DNA of 64,000 nucleotides from Kovacikia minuta CCNUW1 (GTDB lineage: Bacteria; Cyanobacteriota; Cyanobacteriia; Leptolyngbyales; Leptolyngbyaceae): contig NZ_CP083582.1 of NCBI RefSeq assembly GCF_020091585.1, positions 7,202,536 through 7,266,535 of the forward strand. The letters are read 5' to 3'. Shown here in pieces: positions 19,607 through 27,900 of this stretch. Within the stretch, counting starts at the first letter, position 1; each line of letters opens with the position of its first letter. The position numbers and the translations under genes are program-made. The notes under the pieces are model-generated. The model did not search any database, was not told where the DNA came from, and worked only from the letters and a program-made list of their open reading frames with translations.

Positions 19607-19833
19607 TACTGATACTTCTCGGTCAGATAGGTTACATAATCCGCTTGGGCGTTACTTTCCCCTGTGGCTGTCGAAATCTTAGCAATACCTCGCAAACGCG
19701 ACAGGTTTCCCCGCTTGGGTTTGAGGTTCGCTTCCCGTTTCAGAGAGTCTAAAAGAACTTGTACCAACTGCCAGCGATCGCCAGTAGGTAACTGCAATGC
19801 CTGATTTTGTATTTCTTGTAACGTCATCAGCAT
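19606..19833 (-). CDS. Small antitoxin partner of PIN toxin
   Basis: A 75-residue protein with a short helical N-terminal region (LQEIQNQALQLPTGDRWQLV) resembling small cyanobacterial antitoxins, and a disordered C-terminal half suited to wrapping the toxin. The start is ATG 19833 or 19827. It precedes and overlaps the PIN toxin gene. No DNA-binding fold can be named with certainty. Confidence 0.75.
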   Translation of the reverse strand: MLMTLQEIQNQALQLPTGDRWQLVQVLLDSLKREANLKPKRGNLSRLRGIAKISTATGESNAQADYVTYLTEKYQ

Positions 19834-19970
19834 TTTCCTAGCAACTCTTGATCTATTCTAAATTGTTGCTGCCGTTATCGCCTGAAAGTACTGCTAGCTC
19901 AAGATGTCATGCCATCTAGTCTCGGACGTCAAGAGATAAGATGCAGGCTACGCCTCAACCGAGGATGAGC

Positions 19971-20058
19971 GGGATAACGATTGAGATGAGCCGCCGCAGA
20001 TAACCTCTGATTCTCATAGATAACCTCTCGGCGGTCGGCTCCATCGATTTGTTATGCC
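19971..20058 (-). other. attC-like hairpin downstream of the restriction-modification unit
   Basis: Minus strand: GGCATAAC, a nine-base mostly unpaired spacer, then GAGCCGACCGC; on the far side GCGGCGGCTC, another spacer and GTTATCCC. The inner stem pairs except for one extra A in one arm, like the extrahelical base of attC sites. The terminal loop carries the direct repeat AGAGGTTATCT twice. Length 88 bp, nearly equal to the next hairpin (89 bp). It lies 22 bp after the stop of the Uma2 gene. A MITE-type hairpin is the alternative. Confidence 0.5.
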
Positions 20059-20080
20059 GCTGCGATCGCCCTCACTGCTT

Positions 20081-20683
20081 TTAAGCGCCAATCTCAATGT
20101 TTTCATAGAGGGCAATGATTTCGATTTGAGCTTCAAACGCACTCAACGACAATGTAACATCTGGATCATCATATTCTGATAGTAGCCATTGATTAGCAGC
20201 CGTTTTGACGTAGTGTTCTACGTGAATACTGTACTGATCAATGAGGAGATATTCGCGGAAGCTTTCAATGGTGCGGTAAGCAGAAAACTTTTCGCCGTGA
20301 TCATAATCTTGGGTTGATTTGGATAGTACTTCAGCAATGAAGCAGGGATTGGTCACGGTGTCGGTACGCCCGGTTTGAAGCTGTAGGGGTTTTTCGACAA
20401 CCATCAGATTGGGATAGGTGTAAAGATTGCGACCCCTTGCGGGTATCTCGGAGAGCGCGGGTATCCACAGGCGTTGATCGGCTCCGAAAATCCGGTAGGG
20501 CTTGCCTCGCAAAGCAGATTTGAGCAGGGTTGCAAGATTAATTGCCAGTTCGTTGTGGTCAGGTGTGCCTCCCGTCATGAGTCGAATTTCTCCGTTTACG
20601 TATTCATGGCGTTCCTCCGAAGCCATTTCAAATTCCAGATATTCTTCACGGGTATAGGTGCGTTGCTCAAGTGCTTGTGTCAT
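20081..20683 (-). CDS. Uma2-family (DUF820) putative endonuclease
   Basis: ATG at 20683 starts the family sequence (YTREEYLEFEMASEERHEYV); the frame is open far upstream but only as a shadow of the preceding gene. The 200-residue protein shows the PD-(D/E)xK-like fold of Uma2: GGTPDHNELAINLATLL, FGADQRLWIP, YTYPNLMVVE, NPCFIAEVLSKST. Uma2 proteins are abundant in cyanobacteria and of uncertain role. The gene starts seven bp after the R-M C-terminal half, so it is the last gene of that operon. Confidence 0.88.
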   Translation of the reverse strand: MTQALEQRTYTREEYLEFEMASEERHEYVNGEIRLMTGGTPDHNELAINLATLLKSALRGKPYRIFGADQRLWIPALSEIPARGRNLYTYPNLMVVEKPLQLQTGRTDTVTNPCFIAEVLSKSTQDYDHGEKFSAYRTIESFREYLLIDQYSIHVEHYVKTAANQWLLSEYDDPDVTLSLSAFEAQIEIIALYENIEIGA

Positions 20684-20690
20684 GGTGTCT

Positions 20691-22088
20691 TCAACCTCCC
20701 TTATGCTCAACGGTATCTGGCATTTGCTGAATGATTTCCATCGTGCGAACGCTGACAGTGCAGACTCGTTGCAACAGGTCGATGACGTGTTCTTTGTAGT
20801 CTGCAAACCTGTAAGTGTTGAAGAGTTTGGCGATCGTCGGGTCTTTGGGTTTCTTTTCTTTGTATTGGTCGAGAATCCATTCCAGGGCGGAGCGATTGCC
20901 GAGTTTGTAGTCCCAGGCAACAGCGGGGATACCTTCCAGAGTGGTTTCGGTGTCGAGGATGATTTTGCCTTCGGTTTTGTCGGCTTTAAGTTTGGCTTTG
21001 GGTGTGGTGCGTTTGATCGGTTTGGTAGTGTCTGATGGGTTCTGTAGGGGCGGGTCTTGTTCAAATAATGTCGGTTGGTCATCAATCGTCTGGCTAGACC
21101 CGCCCTTACGTCGCGTGGTAGCAATGTCAACCCGTCGCAATCCGTAGGGTTCGATGGTTTCGTAGTTCAGGTGCAAATCCATCAGGGCTTTGCCCCAGGT
21201 TGCCCATTGGTGGAAGTCGGCGTAGAAGGGCAGGCGGGGAAATTCACGTTTGAGGTTGAGTTCGTATTTGGTGCGGTAGGCGGGATGGTGGAGAACAGCG
21301 TAGGTGTAGTGGAAGATGGCTTCTTTGGTGATGGTGGGGGCGTTGTAGTGAGTCTGGAATTGGGTTAAGCCCCAGTTGGTGATGTTGTCGATGCGATTCC
21401 CGTTTTCGTCGTAGCGGTAGAGGGGAAGACATTGAGCAGAACAGGCTGCACCAACGACATGTATATCAGGAATTTTATTGCTGGCAATAGTCATAAATGG
21501 TTTTTGTGAGCCAGCATCAGTACAGCAAATAACAAAGTTTTTATCTTGACTGGCAGGAAACAAGCTTGGAAGTTGATAGGTTACTCCATTGAAGTGTTTA
21601 TCAAAATAAAAACTCATTGAAACAAATGGTCTATACAAAGCTGAAACAATGCTTAATGAATCAAACTTTTTGATCACACTACGCTTTAAGTGGTTATCCA
21701 GTTCTCGATCCCATTTAATATCTAATTCTCGTACTACGTTATTTTCTAGTCGCTCTTGGTAAGTATCTGCAAAATAACTCATTCGCTCAATTAAGGCATC
21801 TTTCGAGAAGTCATATACCCATTCATCTCGTTGAGTCTTAACTGCTGCCGAGAAAAGCTGAAAAATAGCTTCTTGAGATTTCCCAATCTTCACTTCCTTA
21901 TCAATCAATGGCAAAAAGCTATCAAAATCATTATTTGTTAAATTAATCCAATTCGCCTTTTGATCCGGCGTAATGTTGTCAAACGGAATGTGCTCAAACC
22001 GTGTCCGTTCAAACCAGTCAAGCTTTTCTTCCTTCGTTTGCTCATCCTGCAACGTAAAGTAAAAAATCTTTGCCTTGCTCATGCCCAT
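20691..22088 (-). CDS. Restriction-modification enzyme, C-terminal half (target-recognition part, type ISP/IIG-like)
   Basis: The protein starts SKAKIFYFTL..., which in family members continues directly from the end of the methyltransferase domain. It contains the conserved specificity region (IFHYTYAVLHHPAYRTKYEL, then WGKALMDLHLNYE) and the closing WILDQYKEK ... VCTVSVRTMEIIQQMP. Start ATG at 22088 or 22082 lies inside the PIN toxin gene end (10-bp overlap). Together with the 579-residue N-terminal half the length is 1044 residues, about one normal enzyme. A 66-bp palindromic repeat (21044-21109) is inserted in frame in a linker. Confidence 0.85.
   Translation of the reverse strand: MGMSKAKIFYFTLQDEQTKEEKLDWFERTRFEHIPFDNITPDQKANWINLTNNDFDSFLPLIDKEVKIGKSQEAIFQLFSAAVKTQRDEWVYDFSKDALIERMSYFADTYQERLENNVVRELDIKWDRELDNHLKRSVIKKFDSLSIVSALYRPFVSMSFYFDKHFNGVTYQLPSLFPASQDKNFVICCTDAGSQKPFMTIASNKIPDIHVVGAACSAQCLPLYRYDENGNRIDNITNWGLTQFQTHYNAPTITKEAIFHYTYAVLHHPAYRTKYELNLKREFPRLPFYADFHQWATWGKALMDLHLNYETIEPYGLRRVDIATTRRKGGSSQTIDDQPTLFEQDPPLQNPSDTTKPIKRTTPKAKLKADKTEGKIILDTETTLEGIPAVAWDYKLGNRSALEWILDQYKEKKPKDPTIAKLFNTYRFADYKEHVIDLLQRVCTVSVRTMEIIQQMPDTVEHKGG
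21044..21109. repeat. In-frame palindromic repeat within the R-M C-half gene
   Basis: GTAGGGGCGGGTCT (21044-21057) and AGACCCGCCCTTAC (21096-21109) form an imperfect inverted repeat. The 66-bp element is exactly 22 codons and adds a Ser/Gln/Pro-rich stretch without breaking the frame. GGGCGGGT palindromes are common interspersed repeats in cyanobacteria. Confidence 0.6.
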
Positions 22089-22474
22089 ACCTTTTCGATG
22101 GGATAAGCATCAAATTCTTTGTCTTTACTCACAAGAGGGAGAGATCGACTGATTGCCTGAGAAATAATAATACGATCAAAGGGATCTTTGTGCTCTGCTA
22201 AATAAAAGGGAAGATTATATTGTTGAATCGTATCTTGTATCGAGATTGGGAGTAACTGTAAGTCGGTTTCCAGAAATCTGGACTCAATTTCGTTGAAATC
22301 ACAGCTCAAAAAAATCTGCGCTTTTTTAAGCTTTATTCCAATTTCCCAAAAACTGGCAATGCTGACAAAAATATCGTTCGTCACAGCTATTCTTTCTTTG
22401 ATAGGCTGTGGAAGCTTGGGGCTATCTTCTACAAGCCAAATAAAAGCATGGGTGTCTAGTAAAACTGCACTCAT
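22079..22474 (-). CDS. PIN-domain toxin embedded in the R-M gene
   Basis: A 131-residue PIN protein: VLLDTHAFIWLVED (Asp7), SIASFWEIGIKL (Glu44), HKDPFDRIIISQA (Asp97/Asp100) and SKDKEFD near the end. The start overlaps the stop of the DUF2281 antitoxin by one base and its 3' end overlaps the R-M C-half start by ten bases. It is therefore expressed from the same transcript as the R-M enzyme. Confidence 0.92.
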   Translation of the reverse strand: MSAVLLDTHAFIWLVEDSPKLPQPIKERIAVTNDIFVSIASFWEIGIKLKKAQIFLSCDFNEIESRFLETDLQLLPISIQDTIQQYNLPFYLAEHKDPFDRIIISQAISRSLPLVSKDKEFDAYPIEKVWA

Positions 22475-22698
22475 TACATATAGTCCTCAAATTCTTCTAG
22501 AGGTTCATCAAAGTTATCTGGTAACGGCAACACAAATGTGCCTTTCATAGAACCAGCCAAACGACGCTTTTTGGGTGTTTCTTTTTGGATAGGTGGTGTC
22601 GTATGTTTTTCTAGCAGAAATTCAATGTAATGAAGTACTTCTGTTTGAAGTGCTTCAGGCAGCTTTTCCAGCTTTTCTAGAATAGTTGGTTTTATCAT
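22474..22698 (-). CDS. DUF2281 antitoxin embedded in the R-M gene
   Basis: A 74-residue DUF2281 protein (LEKLEKLPEALQTEVLHYIE, then RLAGSMKGTFVLPLPDNFDEP, which probably inserts into the toxin). The ribosome-binding site AAGGAG lies inside the last codons of the R-M N-half, and the ATG overlaps its stop codon (TAATG). This places the toxin-antitoxin pair precisely between the two halves of one enzyme gene. Confidence 0.9.
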   Translation of the reverse strand: MIKPTILEKLEKLPEALQTEVLHYIEFLLEKHTTPPIQKETPKKRRLAGSMKGTFVLPLPDNFDEPLEEFEDYM

Positions 22699-24437
22699 TA
22701 CTTTTTCTCCTTACTTGTTCTTACTAAAAACATCACTGCAATTCCAGTTTGAATGCCAAATACATTGTTCTTTGTCCCAGAGATTTTAGGATTGTTCCTC
22801 ACATCCGATTGGGTATCGACAATATAGACATAATCAAACTCGCGATCGATACACTTGCGAAAGCCATCAAAAGTTTTAGAGTCAATAAACGATCGATTGG
22901 TAATAAAAGCAACGATGCCGTTTTGACCTAATCGATCGGATGCCCATCGAAAAAAACGAGTATACATATCGTAAACAACAATCTGATTTTGGGCGGTTCC
23001 TTCTTTGATATAGGTTTCCTTAATTGCCTTATCAATGCCTTTGTAAAGACGATTGGCATTGCGCTGGTTAAAGTTTTCCTGGTGTGCGTTGTACGGCGGG
23101 TTGCCAATGATCACAGAAATGGTGCGATCGTTCTGTTGTTGAATTCGCGCTGTATTTTGCACACTCATGGCAAATAGATCAAACTGATGCCCTTCCGAGG
23201 TGCAGTGATCCAGCGTATCCACTAAGCAAATATTCTTAAACTCCTCATATTTGCCCATCTTTTGCTGATAGGTAAACTCAATATTCAAGTTAGCAATGTA
23301 ATAGGGCAAAATCGCCATTTCATTGCAGTGGATTTCGTTCTTATATTTATGCTCTAGCTTATCCGCAGGCAAATATTCGATCAGTTCCGTCACATAGGTG
23401 CCCGTTCCCGTACAGGGGTCAAGAATCTCTACACCGCGATCGCTCAATAACTTGCCAAAGTGCTTATGGGTCAAATAATCCGCACTCTCAATCATGAAGC
23501 GGACAATTTCATTCGGCGTGTAAACAATTCCCAACCGATCCGCCGCTTTCGGGTTATAGGCTTTGTAGAAATTCTCATAAACCGCCTTGAGAAACTTCTG
23601 CTTTTCGTGGTGGTTGGCAATGTTTTCCGAGTGGCGACGAATCACCGCATAGTAGTGTTCGATGCTTTTGAGTGTGTTTTTTCGGGTCGCTCCGGTAAAA
23701 AAGGTGTTGATGATTTCTGACAGTTCCCGCGCAATATTATTTTCGCGGTGAAACTGCGACTCATGGAAAATATTGGTGAAAATATCCTCCGTGAGAATGT
23801 GCTGAATCAACATCTCATGGATGTCGAAGATCTCAATTTCGGGGTTAATTGACTGACGACACACCTCTAGAAAGGTGTTGCGGCGTTCTCTAAATTGGGT
23901 ATTATTCTCCTCCTGCTGAGCAATAATGCTCCGCAAGGCTTCCAAAATATGCGGGACATCTTCTTTAAACTTGACGATCGCCGCTCGAAAGTCGCGCACT
24001 TCAGGGCGTTCATAGTCTACAAACGTACTGATTAGCCCATCCAACGCCTCCGCATCCCGCATGGAAACACGCAACTGCTCTCGACTGTGCTGAATCAGCA
24101 CCGCAGTTTGAGAGTCTTCAAACAGAATGTTTTCGTCGGGGTAGCCCTTCTCCAGTTTTTTCTCAATCTCGTCGTCAATTTTGTCATACTGGTCTTTGCT
24201 CTCCCACCAGCCATGCTCCAACCGAATGGCATCCTTCACCGTGCCATCGGGGAAAACCGTCGTATTGAACTTGGTCTTAAAATCTAGTTCCGGGATCAGC
24301 AGATAGTTGCGGGGCTTGCAATAATCATTCAGTAGCCGCTCAAATGCATTACGAATGCTAGTTTCCTTTTTGGAACCACCATAGCGAATGATTTTTTCAA
24401 CTTCTGCTTGGTACTGCGTCACCAGCAATCTGGACAT
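22698..24437 (-). CDS. Restriction-modification enzyme, N-terminal half (nuclease plus N6-adenine methyltransferase)
   Basis: A 579-residue protein. Near the N-terminus VFPDGTVKDAIR ... GWWESKD gives a PD-(D/E)xK-type site (Asp64, Glu79, Lys81). A helical connector follows, then a gamma-class adenine methyltransferase: motif I DPCTGTGT (residues 340-347) and motif IV NPPY (446-449). There is no helicase domain, so it is closest to single-chain type IIG enzymes or the C-terminal part of type ISP. It stops right after the methyltransferase core at VRTSKEKK, where intact relatives continue into the specificity domain. That domain is encoded at 20691-22088 beyond the toxin-antitoxin pair. Confidence 0.88.
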   Translation of the reverse strand: MSRLLVTQYQAEVEKIIRYGGSKKETSIRNAFERLLNDYCKPRNYLLIPELDFKTKFNTTVFPDGTVKDAIRLEHGWWESKDQYDKIDDEIEKKLEKGYPDENILFEDSQTAVLIQHSREQLRVSMRDAEALDGLISTFVDYERPEVRDFRAAIVKFKEDVPHILEALRSIIAQQEENNTQFRERRNTFLEVCRQSINPEIEIFDIHEMLIQHILTEDIFTNIFHESQFHRENNIARELSEIINTFFTGATRKNTLKSIEHYYAVIRRHSENIANHHEKQKFLKAVYENFYKAYNPKAADRLGIVYTPNEIVRFMIESADYLTHKHFGKLLSDRGVEILDPCTGTGTYVTELIEYLPADKLEHKYKNEIHCNEMAILPYYIANLNIEFTYQQKMGKYEEFKNICLVDTLDHCTSEGHQFDLFAMSVQNTARIQQQNDRTISVIIGNPPYNAHQENFNQRNANRLYKGIDKAIKETYIKEGTAQNQIVVYDMYTRFFRWASDRLGQNGIVAFITNRSFIDSKTFDGFRKCIDREFDYVYIVDTQSDVRNNPKISGTKNNVFGIQTGIAVMFLVRTSKEKK

Positions 24438-24608
24438 TCTGCAACTCCCGGAACCATAAAGTCTGGGTCAAGTGAGGACTAAAGCTCAGTATTCCCACTT
24501 AATCTCAATTCTGACTCATCGACAAGGTTCCGGGTCTGAAACTGGGAAAGACGGTTGGACAAGTAGCTGCATTAAGGTGGGCGATCTCATCTCATCAATT
24601 ACCTTCCG

Positions 24609-24640
24609 GCTACGCCCCCACCGAGGACTTGCGGCATAAC
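24609..24640 (-). other. Half-site resembling the cassette junction
   Basis: GCGGCATAAC at 24631-24640 (GTTATGCCGC on the minus strand) is preceded on the plus strand by GGCTACGCCCCCACCGAGGA. Nearly the same stretch (GGCTACGCCTCAACCGAGGA) borders the hairpin at 19971. So both minus-strand units begin with a similar leader after a GTTATSCC box. No full second arm is seen here. Confidence 0.35.
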
Positions 24641-24653
24641 AACTTATTAGACT

Positions 24654-24782
24654 GAAAGTTTCGGGTTAATTACCCATTTGGGGGTGTTATTTGGAAAGTT
24701 TCGGGTTAACTGCTGGTTTTAGGCAATTAACCCGAAATCTTCTAGATAATATCCAGTGTCAGGCAATTAAACCGAAAGTTTC
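24654..24782. repeat. Four copies of a GGYARTTAAMCCGAAA repeat
   Basis: Two copies on the minus strand (within 24654-24674 and 24694-24713) and two on the plus strand (from 24722 and 24762) share the core TTAA(C/A)CCGAAA. The pairs face each other. They lie upstream of the restriction-modification operon and could be binding sites for a transposase or a regulator. The rest of 24438-24970 holds no gene. Confidence 0.5.
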
Positions 24783-24970
24783 GGTATATTTTCAGAATCA
24801 ATCACAGGGAGAAGTATGCGCACAGGGCGTTGCCGAGAAAAATCCGTATAGTGTCGGTAAATCGGGGCTTATTTCAGCTTATTTCAGTGCGATTTGATCG
24901 CGAGGAGTGGCAAAAACCACCCCTCAGACTACTCAAGTAGGGTGCGAATAAACCAGTGATCTGATTCAGG

Positions 24971-25393
24971 TTACGCACTTGCGGTTGCGCCATTTTGGAT
25001 TGCAGAGGGTAGGGTTTCGATCGCTTTTTTAGGTTCAGATTTGTCCAACGTGTTTTGGGAAGTCGATTGGCGTTTCTTAGAACGGGGTTTTCTCCCAATC
25101 ATGCGATACTCCTGGCTATCTTCGCCATAACGTGCCACCACATTTGTCGCTAGTCGCTTAGATAGAGTGGTCAGGGCTTCCTCCGCCAGTTCTACTTCTC
25201 TTTGAGCCGCATCTACGGTTGATAGCAGTGTGTTATAGGTGGCAAGTTTCTGCCGCATCTGGTCAATCAGGTTAGCAAAGTCCTGGAGGGCTAACCCGCT
25301 ACCAAAGCTGAGGTTGCGATCGATGGACTGGAAAGATTCCAATTGGCGTTCTGAAGTTGTTAGTACAGTGGAGTTTCGTTTGGGACGTGGCAT
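24971..25393 (-). CDS. Conserved hypothetical protein
   Basis: A 140-residue, soluble, mostly helical protein. It has a central segment (FANLIDQMRQKLATYNTLL, then EVELAEEALTTLSKRLA) likely to form a coiled coil, followed by YGEDSQEYRMIGR and a basic, low-complexity tail. The family is not one I can name; the GxDSxxYxMxGR pattern is seen in cyanobacterial proteins of unknown role. Standalone gene. Confidence 0.6.
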   Translation of the reverse strand: MPRPKRNSTVLTTSERQLESFQSIDRNLSFGSGLALQDFANLIDQMRQKLATYNTLLSTVDAAQREVELAEEALTTLSKRLATNVVARYGEDSQEYRMIGRKPRSKKRQSTSQNTLDKSEPKKAIETLPSAIQNGATASA

Positions 25394-25620
25394 TTGTGTT
25401 TCTTGCTCTACAACCCTTCCAGGTTAGTGATGGAGCAGAAGCCCTGTTCACCGTAATTTTGAGGAAATTATTTGGAGTTCCTCGATCGCGCCCCAATGAA
25501 GACTGTAGTTCTGCGGAGTAATATCTTTCCCTATCACCGATTACCTACAACCTATTTCAGAGCAGTAGCAGAAACAAGGATTTTTTGAAGGGTTGAGACA
25601 TTGAGAAGAAACGAACCTCC

Positions 25621-25809
25621 ATTGATAACTCAGGTTAGAAGGTCAATAAAAAAGCTTGCAATGATCCGGATGGATGGAGGTTCATTGATAACTCAGGTTA
25701 GAAGGTTAATAAAAAAGCTTGCAATGATCCTGATGGATGGAGTTCCATTGATAACTCAAGTTGAAAGGTCAATGAAAAAGCTTGCAACGATCCGGATGAG
25801 TGGGGAGAT
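25621..25809 (+). repeat. Three tandem copies of a 63-bp repeat
   Basis: ATTGATAACTCAGGTTAGAA starts copy 1 at 25621; copies begin again at 25684 and 25747 with few differences. The period is 21 codons, and the plus strand is open across all three (from TTG 25601 to 25852), encoding an amphipathic unit LITQVRR(S/L)IKKLAMI. No good ribosome-binding site is present, so coding is uncertain. The gap 25394-25875 has nothing else recognisable. Confidence 0.7.
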
Positions 25810-25875
25810 CGGTCAGGCGTTGAAGCTTGTTCTTGAGAAACACCGACTTTAGAACAAATGGGATTGAAATAATCG

Positions 25876-27057
25876 TTATGACGGATTTACCTGATACCTG
25901 TGGCGAGTTACAACTGCCAAACCCAATACCAGAAACGTCAAAATTCCTGCCAGGTAGAGCGGATAGGCGTAGGTCGCGGGATTTGATTGTTGAATTAACA
26001 TCCCAGCAATGACGGGACCAAAGGCATTAGAAATGCTCAAGTAGGAAGCGTTTAATCCCAGTGCTGTGCCCTGATCCGCTGGACTGGTGTTGAGGGAAAT
26101 CAGCGCATTAATCATCGGTTGCACAAGGGAATTAAACAGAGAGTAAACGATCGTCACCGCAACAAAATAGGCGACATTTGCCCAAACGGGCATCAAGATA
26201 AAGGAGAAACTACGAATAAATAAACCTAAAAATAGAATATGAACCAGGTTGAATTTTTGGGTTAGAAGTGTCACACCCCAGGTTTGCATCACCACTCCCA
26301 GGACGCCAAACATCAGAAACATCAGCGTCAAGGTCTGGTTGTTTTGTCCGAGCACATGGATGAAATAGGGCTGAAAGGCATAGGTAAAAATTGTAAACGT
26401 TGTTCCAATCAAGAAATTGATCACTAGAAGAATCCCAATTCGAGGAAATGCCAATCCTCGGATTAAGTTGCCTAAACCTAAATCAAAAATATTGTTTGCT
26501 TTTTTTGCTTTCTCTTTCAGGGTTTCCGGCAGAAAGAAGATAGTAATGAGCAGGGCGATCAGGGCGATCGCCCCGGAGGTCAAAAACGAAGCGCCCAACG
26601 AAATCTGTTGTGCCAACAAACTAATCACCGGACCTAAAACAAACCCCAAACCAAAGGCGGCGGCATTAATTCCAAATCCCCTTGCCCGGTTTTCTGAAGT
26701 GGTTGAATCGGAAATGACTGCCTGAGCAACCGAGGCATTTCCGCCCGTGATGCCATCTAGAAATCGAGCAAAAAAAAGAACCCCAGCAGTTGCTGCGGTT
26801 CCTGCCATCAAATTTGCGATGACGGTTCCCGTCAAGCTGATGATCAGCAATGGTTTGCGCCCAAACCGATCGGACAGTTTCCCAATCACGGGAGTCGCAA
26901 AAAATTGGGCGATCGAATAGGTTGAAAACAACAAACTGGTCTGGAAATCATTCAACCCAAACTGTCTGCCATAAAGATAGATAACCGGAATTAGAATCGT
27001 CAGACTCAGCGAATTGATCAGCGAAATGAGAGCGATAATCCAGAAGTTTCGTGTCAT
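25876..27057 (-). CDS. MFS transporter, TetA/DHA1-like
   Basis: A 393-residue protein with about twelve membrane helices and the MFS motif between helices 2 and 3 ([13 protein letters not shown]), plus a helix-5-type motif ([11 protein letters not shown]). This is the drug:proton antiporter group; the substrate is unknown. ATG at 27057 overlaps the stop of the upstream PfpI-family gene by four bases, so the two are co-translated. Confidence 0.9.
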   Translation of the reverse strand: MTRNFWIIALISLINSLSLTILIPVIYLYGRQFGLNDFQTSLLFSTYSIAQFFATPVIGKLSDRFGRKPLLIISLTGTVIANLMAGTAATAGVLFFARFLDGITGGNASVAQAVISDSTTSENRARGFGINAAAFGLGFVLGPVISLLAQQISLGASFLTSGAIALIALLITIFFLPETLKEKAKKANNIFDLGLGNLIRGLAFPRIGILLVINFLIGTTFTIFTYAFQPYFIHVLGQNNQTLTLMFLMFGVLGVVMQTWGVTLLTQKFNLVHILFLGLFIRSFSFILMPVWANVAYFVAVTIVYSLFNSLVQPMINALISLNTSPADQGTALGLNASYLSISNAFGPVIAGMLIQQSNPATYAYPLYLAGILTFLVLGLAVVTRHRYQVNPS

Positions 27058-27653
27058 GCAATTGCCAATTCCGCGTGTTCAATCCGGGTGCCCAACACCT
27101 TCAGGAATTCCGCCAACCATTGGGGGTGGGCAGGCCATGCTGGAGCCGTTACCAGATTGCCATCCACAATGGCATCAGTTACTGAAATATCCGCATATTC
27201 CCCACCGGCAAGGGTGACCTCCGGCCCACAGGCAGGATATGAAGAGCAGCGCTTACCACTGATCACATCGGCGGCAGCCAGGAGTTGGGCACCATGACAG
27301 ATAGCCGCGATCGGCTTGTTAGCATGGGCAAAATGTTTCACGATTTTGATCACTTCGGCATTTAAGCGCAGATACTCCGGTGCTCGACCACCAGGAATCA
27401 CCAAGGCATCATAGTCTTCTGGCTTGATGGCATCAAAGGTGGCATTGACCGTAAAGTTATGACCGGGCTTTTCGGTGTAGGTTTGATCGCCCTCAAAATC
27501 ATGGACCGCAGTCCGAACCGTTTCTCCTGCTTTTTTATGCGGACAAACCGCATGAACCGTATGCCCCACCATTTGAAGCGCTTGAAAGGGCACCATTACC
27601 TCATAATCTTCAACAAAGTCGCCCACCAGCATCAAGATGTTTTTTCCAGCCAT
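27054..27653 (-). CDS. DJ-1/PfpI family protein
   Basis: ATG at 27653 begins the family sequence ([20 protein letters not shown]) with AGGAG six bases before it; the frame is open further upstream only across tandem repeats. The nucleophile elbow is AICHGAQLL (Cys), and [13 protein letters not shown] is present. The family includes glyoxalase/deglycase-like and protease-like proteins; this member resembles the cyanobacterial PfpI-type hydrolases. It leads the operon with the MFS transporter. Confidence 0.88.
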   Translation of the reverse strand: MAGKNILMLVGDFVEDYEVMVPFQALQMVGHTVHAVCPHKKAGETVRTAVHDFEGDQTYTEKPGHNFTVNATFDAIKPEDYDALVIPGGRAPEYLRLNAEVIKIVKHFAHANKPIAAICHGAQLLAAADVISGKRCSSYPACGPEVTLAGGEYADISVTDAIVDGNLVTAPAWPAHPQWLAEFLKVLGTRIEHAELAIA

Positions 27654-27900
27654 GATAGAACTCCTGATCGTTAGTACGATTACAGCGATCCTAAAGCATT
27701 TGGGGCATAAAAAGGCAGAAGGTGACAGGTGGTAGGTGGCAGGTGTCAGGTGGCAGTCGCCAATAACCCATGACCAACGATCAACGACCAACGACCAATG
27801 ACCAAACCGCAGCTTTCGTTTCTTAAACTGTAACAACTGGCAGTTTTTCATTTTGGTCGGGGCATAATAGCAGCCAACGATTCATCAGAAGGATGTCTCC

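Noticed and set aside
20684-21130. N-terminal extension of the Uma2 gene
   Set aside because: The extra residues are the out-of-frame shadow of the R-M C-half; the family sequence starts at ATG 20683.
25621-25809. Triplicate repeat as a CRISPR
   Set aside because: The 63-bp copies are contiguous and nearly identical along their whole length; there are no unique spacers.
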